DNA from: Pohlia nutans
Lineage: Eukaryota > Streptophyta > Bryopsida > Bryales > Mniaceae
Assembly: GCA_022496805.1 (NCBI GenBank)
Contig: CM040096.1
Location: 13,641,501 to 13,705,500 of the forward strand
DNA length: 64,000 nt
Reading direction: 5' to 3'
Part shown: positions 1 through 10,491 of the stretch, in pieces
Position numbering within the stretch: position 1 is the stretch's first letter
How the letters are laid out: each line of letters opens with the position of its first letter
Translations under genes and position numbers: made by a program
The notes under the pieces: generated by a model
Databases searched by the model: none
What the model was told of the DNA's origin: nothing
What the model saw: only the letters and a program-made list of their open reading frames with translations

Positions 1-4
1 TAAA

Positions 5-130
5 CAATAATTTTCCGGCTACCCAAGAAAAAAATTCCTGTTGCCCGGGGAAAAGTTCCTGCTGCCCGGACTGTAATTTTCAGCTCACCGGACCACAGTC
101 TCCAACTGCCCAGACCATAGTTTCGGGCTG
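5..130 (+). repeat. Degenerate GC-rich tandem repeat
   Basis: A motif close to CTGCCCGGA recurs about every 30 bases (near 37, 62, 90, 108 and 127) with T-rich spacers. Its GC content is well above the surrounding AT-rich DNA. It directly precedes the tRNA-like SINE segment and may be the body of the same retroposon read in antisense. I cannot assign a family. Confidence 0.45.
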
Positions 131-149
131 CCCGGATCACAATACCCCA

Positions 150-226
150 CAACACCTCCACCATCCGGATTTGAACCCGAGACCTCCTACATGGTAACCA
201 AGAGATCTTACCAACTCACCAATGGT
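150..226 (-). repeat. tRNA-like SINE head
   Basis: Read on the minus strand this stretch has a box A-like TGGTGAGTTGG (211-221) and a box B GGGTTCAAATCC (167-178), about 35 bases apart as in a tRNA gene. The acceptor stem does not pair well and no CCA or terminator is apparent, so a tRNA-derived SINE promoter region is more likely than a working tRNA gene. Confidence 0.5.
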
Positions 227-489
227 AAGTTACTTTGTGCTACTACGGTTTACTTATTGTTACTTATAAATGCCGACATCAAAAATTTGGACTGTTGACA
301 ATTTTAGTGAACTTTGAAGGCTTGTTTCTCCTCCATACGGAGTCTGATTTTAATAAAAATTGTTGGAAAAGTTACGTTCTAAAGTCTAGTATTAGTGGTA
401 AAAATTTCACTTTGATCCAATATGTTGTAAAGCTTCTACATACATTTTAGTAGAAGGGGGTTCAACTAAAAAAAAAAAATTATCTTTGA

Positions 490-925
490 TACCCAAAAAA
501 ATATGTTTTTAGAAATTCTTGAATTTTTTTATAGATATAGATAAAAACCTGCCTAATCCACTACAAAAAAAAAATTGATTTTTTTTTTTTTTTGACATCG
601 TTAAAAATATCCAAAGTCTGCTATGGAAAAAAAAACAGCTCACAGCCATTAAAATTTTGTCGAAAAAAAAATATTTTTGGAATTTTTTGAAACTTTTTGT
701 AGGTATAGAAAAAAGCCTGCCTGATCTAATGGAAAAAAAAATTGAAAAAAAAAAGTTTTTGACTTCGCTAAAAATATGCAAAGTCTGCTGTGGAAAAAAA
801 ACCGCTCCCAGCAATCAAAATTTCGTTCAAAAAAAAATATTTTTTGGAATTTTTTGAAACTTTTAGTAACTATATAGAAAAGTCTGCCAGATCCACTCCC
901 AAAAAAAATTTGACAAAAACATTTT
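490..925 (+). repeat. Tandem repeat, unit about 168 bp, 2.5 copies
   Basis: Three successive copies of a segment built on 'GAAACTTTTTGTAGGTATAG' and 'CTGCCTGATC' begin near 510, 678 and 846. The copies are diverged and interrupted by A and T runs. Apparent reading frames inside (for example 657-857) are low-complexity Lys/Phe strings produced by the A/T runs and I do not regard them as genes. Confidence 0.7.
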
Positions 926-1320
926 TTATTTTTATTTTTTTTGTAATTAAAATTATTTTTATTTTTTAATAAATTTTTAATAAAATAATAATATTAATAA
1001 TTACAGAAATGTTTAAAAAGTGTTTTTATAATGTTTAAAAATTATTTTAAAAATGTTTTATTTTTATTTTATTTTATTTTATATTAAGAATATATTAAAA
1101 AATTATTTTAAAATTTATTAAAAAAATATTATCCAACTTGATGTGGCCGAAATGCTGCCACATATCCACGTGAGATTTCAATTTTTATTTTATATTATAT
1201 ATATATATTTTAAAAAATTTCAATTTTTTTTAATATATATATATTTTATTTATTTATGTGCATGAGAACTCGCAGTTTTGACGAGGCTTCAGATTTCCTT
1301 TAATGTTATAGAAAGTTAAA
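926..1320. other. AT-rich spacer, no gene seen
   Basis: Very AT-rich DNA with short TTTTATTTTA runs. I see no gene, no clear terminal inverted repeats and no tandem structure. Confidence 0.5.
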
Positions 1321-1324
1321 AATT

Positions 1325-1490
1325 TGTGAAAATGGCACTTATAGTGCACAGACCAACAGAAATCGGTGAAAAAGGCACTTACAGTGCACGGACCAACAGA
1401 AATCAAGCGACTTCTATTGTTGCATTTACAGAAAGTTAGAAATCAGTGAAAAAAGCACTTACAGTGCACGGACCAACAGAAATGAGTTGA
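1325..1490 (+). repeat. Three hairpin-bearing repeat units
   Basis: A unit of about 42 bp containing 'GGCACTTACAGTGCAC' followed by 'GGACCAACAGAAAT' occurs three times (near 1333, 1374 and 1456), the last after an unrelated 40-base spacer. Each unit carries a small palindrome, arms GCACT and AGTGC. It lies just upstream of the Tc1-like transposase relic and could be a subterminal repeat of that element, but this is not demonstrated. Confidence 0.55.
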
Positions 1491-1636
1491 TTTTCTGTTG
1501 TTTTGGTTGTGATTTTCTAGTAGTGTTAGCGCAAAATCCGTACAGAATCTGTGTGAAAAATGTACAAACCCATGAAATATCGGATGTCGCACGGAAATCA
1601 TTTAAAATCCGTGGGGTCCTAAATTCTTGATGTGGA

Positions 1637-1950
1637 ACAATTGCACAACAAGGCCTTGACGAATCTGAAATAATCTTCCAACAAGATAACAGTCCGAAAC
1701 ACACGTCTCATCTATTGCAAGAGTGGTTTGACGATGAAGAGTTTGAGCTCATGCTATAACCACCACCCTCACCAGATTTGAAATCCATCTGGAGCATCCA
1801 CCTACAAACAAGGCAGACCTTTGGGAGAAGTTGTTACGTATTTGGGAAGGATTTGAAGTTGGGTTTGTTTGAAAATTGATCTTGACTATGCCAACTCGTG
1901 TACAAGATGTTGTTAAGACTAAGGTGGATATACTTGCTGGTAGAGAGTGC
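1637..1950 (+). pseudogene. Tc1-type (DD34E) transposase relic
   Basis: Conceptual reading gives IIFQQDNSPKHTSHLLQEWF, then SPDLKSI, and after a one- or two-base shift TNKADLWEKLLRIWEG and, further on, LTMPTRVQDVVKTK. These are the second catalytic Asp block (QQDN), the PDLNPIE block and the C-terminal MPxRxxAVI block of Tc1/mariner transposases. The spacing from the QQDN Asp to the expected Glu is 34 residues, the Tc1 signature rather than the DD39D typical of plant mariner elements. A TAA stop sits between the two blocks (about 1756) and the Glu codon is reached only after a frameshift, so the gene is dead. The N-terminal DNA-binding domain and first Asp are not visible upstream. Confidence 0.72.
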
Positions 1951-2680
1951 TTGAGTGTTGTTTTGAAATTTTGAAATTCTTCTTGGTTGATGTGTACACT
2001 CTTAGCTTGTTTTTGGTGTGTGTTAGTGTCTGTTTCCCGAGTCTGTTTCTGAATTCAACATAAGTACTTGCGCAGCACTTGCATGCATTTTTCATGCTAC
2101 TTTGATGTAAATAAAGTTTGATGCTTCACATCTAATTCTATTGTGTGCTCCATGTCTAAAGCATCTACAGTGCGAGAGTTGAGAACTTGCACGCAAGTCG
2201 AGATGCAAGTATGCATGATATTATTGTGCAATTTTTGTGTTCACCAGCTATGTGCAACTACTTTTGAGAGTCATTGTATCTTTATTGGCGCACTCTTTAT
2301 GTTGCTTTGTGATTGTTTCATATTATTTCCTTTTATTTTCCACATTATGCTTTACACTTGCAGTAAAAGAGAAGCAATAAATTATTGTAGAAGGTGGAGG
2401 TACCTAAAACCGCCCGTTGAACTCCTAAAAAGACCAAAAAACCCCCAAAAAATTGTAGTAGTTTTGAACAAATCCTATGTAGACTTCTTCTTGTTCCAAT
2501 CTTTTTTTTTCTGACCAACTTAGGCAATGTTCTTCATTAATTCTGGTGATGTAGGATCCCATTTGAATTATAATTCTTACAATATAATCAATTGAATTCA
2601 TCATTTAAAACTATGAATCCTTGGTTCTTTTGAGGTAAAGTTGTTGTGCTTGGAATGTTTTGAAAACCAAATTGGGACTA
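1951..2680. other. No gene; one MITE relic at 2520-2640
   Basis: The segment 2520-2640 is a diverged, inverted fragment of the TTAA MITE family whose complete copy lies at 19193-19427 (shared 'ATGAATCCTTGGT' and 'CATTTAAAAC'). The rest has no recognisable gene or repeat; the reading frame at 2143-2514 is low in coding character and has no known domain. Confidence 0.4.
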
Positions 2681-3740
2681 TTTTTGGTTAATAAACAAAT
2701 AAAATATATAAATAAAAATGAAAAGAATGTTTCTCTCAATTGAAATATAATTTATATGAATTTTGAAAGTGAAAATTTAGTCATACTCCACTTTCGTAGT
2801 GCATTTCTCAACACAGAAAAAAATCTGAACTACATTTTATGCATCCAAAATTTGATCACTTGTAAAAGCCTTCTAATTAAATAACAAGTGATGGGTTTTA
2901 GGTTCCTTGGGAATGACAAGTGCTCAAATCTAGGTTCCATGGTTGGTGGTACCTAGGATCACCTATAGAGCCAAAGCAAAGATTTAGGATGTTTTAGGTG
3001 CATCCATTTTAGACCTCTGTAGTCCACCCTCGATAATTTTTATGCCTCAAGATAAAATATTTTGCAAGAGTTACAAGGTAGAAATACCTAAAATTGTGAC
3101 TTTAAGCAATTTCACATATTACATTTTTTAAATTAAAGAATGCTTTGTGTTATTAACAATTGATGATTTTACAAATAATATTAATAATATTATTATTGTT
3201 AATAGGACAAGTCGTCCCCATAGAGTGCATTGTTCAAGTACTGTAAATACACATGTGCATGTACAAGAGGGGTATTATTGAGAACAAGCATGTACAAAAT
3301 GCATGTATGAAAGACATATTGCAATCGAACAAGAATTAGATATACATGGGGCGTGGAGATAAATGTCTCATTTTTAATCCTTGTGTACATATGGAAATGT
3401 ATTTTGAGGTTGTAAGATTTGTATGTATATTGCTTGGTTTAGTCAAAAAGAAAAGAAAAGTATACAAGGGTGTTTTAATAAGGGGGATGAACGCACATGA
3501 TTCCTCACTTCAATGAATAGTGTAGTCCTTGAGAAGTCATCTAATTGCTATCAATTCTTAAAGTTGCTTAGACCATTGAATGATCCGAATGACTTATCAT
3601 GAAAGCAATACTTACAAAATCTAAATTGAAGTCAATGAAAATAAAATACGGAGATGATTTCAAGGCACTTTATAAGGACAATTTGAAAACAATCCTACAT
3701 GTTTGGAATGGGTGTAGGGACGGTTTTAGATAGTTCTACC
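2681..3740 (+). repeat. Dispersed repeat, unknown class (copy 1 of 3)
   Basis: Blocks of this segment recur at 32940-33500 and at 51470-51656 plus 52024-52150: a stretch around 'GAAAGTGAAAA..CCACTT', one around 'ACAAGTGATTGGTTTAGG', and a distal block around 'CATTCTACTTTAGT'. No coding capacity or terminal repeats were found. It may be a non-autonomous element or an old segmental duplication. Confidence 0.45.
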
Positions 3741-4026
3741 TTAGTGGAATCAATGTTTTAAGGACAATGAAATAAGACAGGCAAGCCTAATGCTTAACAA
3801 GGTATAACAAAAAATGTGAAGACCAGTGGTAGAGACACTAGGGAAAAAAATTAGATACAAGTCACCCAAATCAATCTAATCCATCACCCTAGATTGAAGA
3901 ATGAGACCCTTGTTAGGCTATCTTATCTTTCACACCACTCTCATATCTTCTAAGCAAGGCCATTCCACTCTCCAATTTTTTCTTCAATTGCTTTTGCACA
4001 TTGGTCCACACTATTTTTGTTACTCA

Positions 4027-4603
4027 ATAACCCCTAAATGCCTAGAGCCCTCTCCAAATTTGGCAGTTTTGCAAAGATGCATTATAAAATGCAACCTAGA
4101 GGGATATTTTGAACTTGATATATGAATAAAAGTTGTGCATTATGAATTTTAGATTCTATCCATACGGTTAGATCTATGATTGCTATTACCAATAATTTTG
4201 TATAAAATTTGAAACGTGAAATTCAAAATTATTTTATAATTCAATTACGAATAAGATATTGACAATCTACGAATGAAATTTTTTGTGATTGGTTGAAATG
4301 TAATACTCTAAGTGTAGTGATTTTTGGAGATTTTTTGGTTGCTTAATTTTATGAGTTGACTTTTTTTAGAGCACTTTTACACTGAAATCTTCAAAATTTT
4401 GGGTGAATCACTACAATATGAAATGAGGCATAAAAAATTCACAAATCATCCCCTTTCTAATCGGATCACATATGCGTGAAGCTAACTTCTCATAGAATCT
4501 ACTGTAAAAATTCCACACTACAAAAAATGCATGACGGATGAGAAATTTTGGATGAAATCTGTACATCGTCCAAAAAATGGACGCTTAGGCAGTTAGGGGA
4601 TAA
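4027..4603 (-). mobile_element. TTAA-type hairpin MITE, family A, with ATAA target duplication
   Basis: Terminal inverted repeats read CCCCTAAATGCC (left) and, complementing the right end, CCCCTAACTGCC. The same sequence family is found complete at 48432-49014 and 61274-61952. The element is flanked by ATAA on both sides (4027-4030 and 4600-4603) instead of TTAA, as a direct duplication. The family hairpin, arms CGTCCA (4567-4572) and TGGACG (4578-4583), lies about 16 nt inside the right end. Confidence 0.8.
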
Positions 4604-4739
4604 GGGAAACCCAAACCTCGTTGTAGACTTGATCATAACATATATAAATTCATAATAAATTGTCGGCTAATTCTGAAACTAACACTAATAGAATGGATGT
4701 TCTAGAGATTATAAGAAGGATCATCATAAGAGTCCAAGT

Positions 4740-5546
4740 GATTGCAAATGATCGAGTAATTAGTTGATAGAATCAAGAATGTTTCTTTTATATCCAATGA
4801 TGAATACTTTAAGAAGTCTCATCCACATATTGTCAATATCTTATTCAAAATCCAATTACAAAATAAATTTGAATTTTTAAGTTCCAAATTTTAAAATATC
4901 GGTGATTGCAATATAGATCTAACCATATGGATAGAATCTATAAGTCATAATGTACAAATTTTATTAATACATCGAGTTTAAAATATCCCTCTTAGTTGCA
5001 TTTTATAAGACATCTTTAAAATTGTTCAAATCTGGAGAGGGGTGAGGATGTTTAGGGGTTAATGAAATTTAGTGTTAGATGACTTAAATCTAGCCTCTTA
5101 GCATACTTCAAATTGTTACTACCTAGTCAATCACCTCCCTAAAATGAGTGTAATAAATATAAAAGAATTTAATCTCGAAAAGAAATATTCTTTACCATTA
5201 TACAAAAGTACTATTGAAAAAATCAACTCATAGAAGTAAGCAACCAAAAAATCTTCAAAATTCACTACATTTAGAGTAGTGCATTTCAACTCATCACAAA
5301 AAAAACCATCCATAAATTGTCAATATCTTATTTGTAATCACATTACAAAAGTATTTTGAATTTTAAGTTTCAAAGTATATACTTATAGCAAAATCGCAGA
5401 TAATAATCGTATGGAGAGAATCTAAAATTCATAATGTACACTTTTATTCATACATCAGGTTCAAAACATCCCTCTTAGTTGCATTTTATAATGCATCTTT
5501 GCAATTCTCCAAATCTAGAGAGGGGTGTGTGCACTTAGTGGTTAGT
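4740..5546 (+). mobile_element. Two truncated family A TTAA MITE fragments
   Basis: The stretches 4819-5060 and about 5090-5546 each align with the inner and non-hairpin parts of family A ('ATTGTCAATATCTTATT', 'TTAGTTGCATTTTATAA', 'CTCCAAATCTAGAGAGG'). The first ends in AGGGGTTAA, while the second has a decayed terminus. Both lack the hairpin end. With 4027-4603 they make three partial copies in 1.5 kb. Confidence 0.65.
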
Positions 5547-5718
5547 TGATGTGCATTATCTTTTTCTCCTTTATTGCAAGTGATAGATTTTTCATTATTA
5601 CTTTTACCTATATAAAGCTTCTAGATTTTTACCTTTTAGTTTGTCATAACATACTAAAAGTCAAGTTCCAAGGGTAAAGGTTCACTTTCAACTAACAAAC
5701 ATTGTTTATTCCTTTTTT

Positions 5719-6932
5719 TTAACCTCTAAAGGACCGGAGTGTTTTTCCTCCAAAAACACTCCAATGCTGCCATTTTCACTCCCCTATGCAAAAAATCCAA
5801 AAAAAGTGTTATTCTTTACCTTCTAACCGTAAGATCTTGTCCTAAACTACTTGAAAAACATACACAACAAATTTCGTTGATTTTGACCGCACGGATTGCA
5901 AGATAATTGCGTTCGATGGAAAAAAACACCCCAAAAAAACACATGCCCGAAAATTTCAGATGCGTTTGACCATGGCTACATCAAAAAAACCTCACTACCG
6001 AAACCTGTCGCACTTCACTTTCACATTCTATATGATGTTACTTAGTTGTGTACCAATTTTCGTTGCGTTTGGAGATGTTTAAGATGTTGAAGAACACCTT
6101 GCACTTGTTAGGGGTTTAAAACTTCAAAAAAGACTATATGTTTTTGGAATTGCAATATTTTTGACTTTCTGTATTTAAAATACGAATCCGAGCGGTGAAA
6201 CACAAGTACATTCCACCTTCTATAGAATGACAAAAAAAAATTTGAAAAAGAAAAAAATCTCCAAGTTTCAGAAGACATGTAGCACATTTTCTAAGAATTT
6301 TGGGGGTTAGGGGAGAAATAAAGGGTGGAGGAAGGGAATTGAAGTGCCAACCCATTCCAATGTTCATGACCCCACTAACTCTCAAAGTGTACTACCACGT
6401 GGCAGTCCTTCATTGGACGATTTTTATTTTTTATTTTAAAAAATGATTTTAATTTTCAAAATTTTGAATAATATTTTTTAATTATAAAAATTGAACTTTT
6501 AGTTTAAAATATTATTTGTAAAATTTAAAATAATAATTTTCAGATTAAAATAATAAATTTTATTTATAAAAAAATAATTTTAAAATTTTAAAATATTATT
6601 ATTATTTTTATTTTAATGAGTTTGGAAAATGGGGTGGTCTTCTGCCCACCACAGTTCACCCCATTTTCCACACGCCGCCCATCTTGTTGCCCCCCACTAA
6701 AATTCAACTATTTCTCTACTGCCCCGTTGCCCTTTCTCCCGAAAAAAACACATTTCCTCTCATAACTTTCACATACGGTGTCGGAATTCAAAAAAAAAGA
6801 ATCCCCATTTTCGTGGCACATTGGGGAATCTACTATTAAATTTCCTTCAAAATTCGATTAAAAATGTGTTCACCGGAACCTACCCGATTCTCTAAATGTC
6901 CTAGTTAGGACACTTGGTTCTTTAGGGGTTAA
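5719..6932 (+). mobile_element. Large TTAA element with hairpins at both ends
   Basis: TTAA at 5719-5722 is followed by CCTCTAAAGGACC; the right end at 6929-6932, complemented, reads TTAACCCCTAAAGAACC. Thirteen bases inside the left end is an 11-bp stem, arms GGAGTGTTTTT (5736-5746) and AAAAACACTCC (5752-5762). Inside the right end is a 7-bp stem, arms TGTCCTA (6897-6903) and TAGGACA (6906-6912). About 1.2 kb separates the ends and no transposase frame is visible. A TTAA at 6116-6119 preceded by GGGGT might mark an inner boundary, so this could be two adjoining elements. Confidence 0.5.
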
Positions 6933-7250
6933 TAAGTGATAAAAAAAAAACTTATTTTTATTTTCACTTGGTTGAAACTTCTAGATTTTTTTCTTTTGAG
7001 TTTGTAATGATACATTGAAGGTGACGTATCAAGGTCAAAGATTCCCTTTCAATTAATGTGCATTGTATTTTTTTTCCTTCTTGTGAGTGATGAGATATTT
7101 ATTCTTATTTTCATTAAATTAAACTTCAAGACATTTTCCTTTAAAGTTTACAATGACAAACTATGTTACCGTACAGGAAGGTTAACTTGTGTTAAAATTA
7201 ATTTCTACGTCAAATTTTGAGAAGTCTATGTCACCCTAAACCAATCATAA
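6933..7250 (+). repeat. Duplicated intergenic segment
   Basis: This segment matches 13020-13270 block for block ('AGTTTGTAATGATACATTGA', 'AAAGATTCCCTTTCAA', 'CTAAACCAATCATAAAAT'). Similarly 5590-5700 matches 12880-12985. The region between 5.5 and 14.8 kb therefore contains several rounds of duplication. No coding sequence is seen in it. Confidence 0.6.
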
Positions 7251-7493
7251 AATAATATGTGGCACAATTGGACAAAAAACAATCAACTAGGGCTTCGCTA
7301 CTCTCTAGTGATGAATGATATATTACGATACACTGGAAAGTAAAATGTAAGAAACAAGATCCAGAATCATTCTTATAAAACCTACAAAAAAATTGGCTAA
7401 CAATCACCGCTGCGACAGAAGCAAAGCCTGTCTTATGTCCCCAAATTAACCTGCACACATGGAATACATATAAGGTCACAAACTTTGAAATTT

Positions 7494-8287
7494 GAGAATT
7501 CATGGTATTTAAAATGACAAATTTAATCATTCATATTATGAAGAATATAATTTAGATGGAACCAAATTTAAAATCACCAGAATCACTAAAGTACATTGCA
7601 TGTGTTGATCAAAAACAAAAATAAATTTGAACAAAAGAAACTTCACCTAAGACCCACTCAAAACTGCTAAAAAAACCAATGAGGCTCAATTTGGGTTTCT
7701 TAGTCCTTTAACCCCTAAAGGACCAAGGCTGATTTTCCAAGTTCGGTCAGCTCAGTATGGAATGATTATTGATCCTCAATGATTGAGATTTTTTGTGGTG
7801 ATTCCACTCTTTGTAACGAAGATGGGATGGTAATTTGTGTACGTAGATGATGTATAGATCAAAAGATACAATCGTGCAAAGGTGAAAAACCTAATTGCGG
7901 GCAACTCCTGAAAATTTTCATACAATGAGCTATGCATCTGAATTTTTGTACACAATGAGCTAATGCCCCCATATACACAACTGCCAAATTCATTTTACCA
8001 AATCTGAGACTAAACTTTGTATTTTGGGCATTTTCAGAAAGTTTCAAACTTGGGCAGCAAGCCAAAAAAAAACGCAACCAACTTTGAAGCATATAATCTT
8101 ACTATTGAGGAACCCTAAACGGTTGAAATTTTTTAGGTTGTAATAAACTCAAGTTGGTTGAAATATCCTACGGTTGGATTGGTCAAAAAGGTTTTAGATC
8201 AAAAACTATTTGTCTTTTTACGAGAAGGGATACTTTAAAGTGTTTGGAGAGAAACATAGTTGTGGTCCTTTAGGGGTTAAGGGTTAA
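7494..8287 (+). mobile_element. Older TTAA MITE split by a younger one
   Basis: The left part 7494-7711 belongs to the family whose complete copy is 19193-19427, running through its hairpin region ('GAGGCTCAATTTGGG' near 7681) to TCCTTTAA. The terminal GGGTTAA is found only after 8280. The most economical reading is that the element at 7708-8280 jumped into the internal TTAA of this element's own terminus (CCTTTAAGGGTTAA). Confidence 0.55.
7708..8280 (+). mobile_element. TTAA MITE nested in another TTAA MITE
   Basis: The left end TTAACCCCTAAAGGACCA (7708-7725) and the right end, complemented TTAACCCCTAAAGGACCA (8263-8280), match over 18 bases. A weaker hairpin lies inside the left end, arms GCTGA (7728-7732) and TCAGC (7747-7751) with a 14-nt loop. 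The 7859-8092 minus-strand frame inside it has no recognisable domain. Confidence 0.7.
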
Positions 8288-8854
8288 AAGAATGGATGAA
8301 TAGCCGCACCATCACACTAAACCAAAGATGCATTCTTTTAGCATTAACCCACCAATTTAAAAATATGATTGTGCAGAGAATCAAACAAAGTTCTGTAGGA
8401 AATGTAGAACAAGTCCACTCTAAATAATCAAAAGAGTGAAAGAGTGAAACATGACTTACAGATACCAAAATTTCAAGAAGTATCAAGACGTCTTGTCGGC
8501 CTGGAGAACAATCTGCTCATATCATGACCAAATGCAATTAGGTCAAAACACACCAAAGTAGAGAAAAACCTCAATGAAGAGAAAGGATGGAATGCGCAAC
8601 CAACCTTTGACATATCAACCTCCATTGTAGCCTTGACGGACAACCTGCTGAAATTCGACGAAGAAGCAATTCTCTCCATAGTGTTCGCTTTCAAACTGGT
8701 CGCATTGAAACCTGCCAATGTTTAATTCATCAGCGTCGACCTAAAATAGCAATTTCCCAGTACTTAAACCCTCACTAAACCCTACTCAACCCAGAAACTT
8801 GACAAAATCTCCATAACCTTAGATGCAAAAGAGGGTTCATGAGTACCAAAGAAA
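8288..8854. other. Unassigned region, weak coding signal on the minus strand
   Basis: On the minus strand 8600-8718 reads with a Ser/Arg-rich stretch resembling a transit peptide (FNATSLKANTMERIASSSNF) between an AG acceptor-like and a GT donor-like site. I recognise no family and could not link it convincingly to the aminotransferase relic next door. It may be a lost exon or chance. Confidence 0.25.
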
Positions 8855-9386
<532 letters not shown>

Positions 9387-9918
9387 CTGCTCATGTGAAA
9401 AATGATAATTAGTAAGGGGAGAGAACATCCATATCAATGAACCTCTTCCATGTTGCAATGCCACAGATATAGGGCTTTGCAAACTGAAGTGCACCCTATT
9501 CACTCCAAATTATCCCACCTCGTTTCACAGCTCTTCCACAGATTTCTCGCTATAAAACCCACAGGCCTTGGCCACTTTCCTCTCACAGCCGTGTGCTCAG
9601 CAGAGAGCAAACTATTCTTTCGCCTTTTACTAAAGAATACCGTGCGCTGGGTACACTCACCGGCATACCTTTTTTTGGATTGCTCCTGACGGGGCCCACC
9701 CATTCAAAGCCCAACCTTGAAATCCTAATCCTGATGTCGTGCATTGATGAGCTTGAAATCCTAACTCTAATGTTGTGCGTGGAATAGTTTTAGTGATGAG
9801 ACGAAAATTGAATCAGTCATGGTGATGAGATGGAATTGTCGTATCGACAAACCTACCATCCTCTATATGCTAAACCAACTCCAACTTAGGTCGTCACTGG
9901 AATTTATATCGAAACTTA
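9387..9918. other. No intact gene; possible decayed exon
   Basis: Minus-strand 9420-9480 gives VALQH and LIWMFSP, which could be a degraded version of the exon preceding the YSDSR exon of the aminotransferase. The remainder, including the 9500-9703 minus-strand frame, has no recognisable domain. Confidence 0.3.
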
Positions 9919-10057
9919 GGATCTTTTCACACTAGAGGCGAGAAGCCGTGAGGAGAGAAATTTCAGCCAATGAGAAATTGGTCTTCTCGATTTCTAGGCC
10001 TCCCATTAGCTAAAGTTTCTCTCCTCACGGCTTCTCGCCTCTAGTATAAAGAGGCCC
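9919..10057. mobile_element. Tourist-like fold-back MITE (139 bp)
   Basis: Two inverted arms of roughly 45-50 bases ('CACACTAGAGGCGAGAAGCC' and its complement) enclose a short loop, so the whole element can fold into one hairpin. A TTA target duplication flanks it (9916-9918, 10058-10060), as in PIF/Harbinger elements. Its ends relate to the longer element at 51657-52020. Confidence 0.75.
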
Positions 10058-10071
10058 TTAGTATATGATGT

Positions 10072-10491
10072 CATAACATTCAATAGCCTCTATGACTATT
10101 GCCTTCCCTCTAACAAAATGATGTAGAATATTCCACATCATTTCATCCCCCTAATGAAATGATGTGGGATATTCCATAGATAGAAACTCCGGTCCTCTTG
10201 CGAAGCCGGCGTGAATATAGTGTCTGTTCGTCTTGACAATGAGCCAATGACCACCGGGCAAAGGAATCATATTCCATACCAATTAGTAGCTATGAGGGCA
10301 GGTGGCATTAAGCAAGAGTAACTAACCATGGTGAACAGTAATTGAAAGCACTCACTCACTCATAATCCAACAATGTCATGAAATTGTTTATTTGATTCAA
10401 TAGCCCATTCAATCACACATCATTGGTCACTCCATCTATAAAGGTGGATGAAACTAAAAGGCAACCTTCCTGAAGGCTACTGAATATTATG
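10072..10491. mobile_element. MITE with CATAACATTCA termini (copy 1)
   Basis: The ends are CATAACATTCAATAGCCT and the complement of GGCTACTGAATATTATG. The interior carries a second palindrome around 'ATGATGTGGAATATTCCA'. Related copies lie at 20503-20892, 49506-49808 and 49880-50051, and a lone right end lies near 43617-43652. Target duplications are not clear, so no superfamily is assigned. Confidence 0.7.

Noticed and set aside
150..226. A functional tRNA gene on the minus strand
   Set aside because: Boxes A and B are present, but the acceptor and anticodon stems do not fold convincingly; a SINE head fits better.
657..857. Lys/Phe-rich small frames in 509-857
   Set aside because: They are produced by A and T runs in the tandem repeat; no start context or conserved domain.
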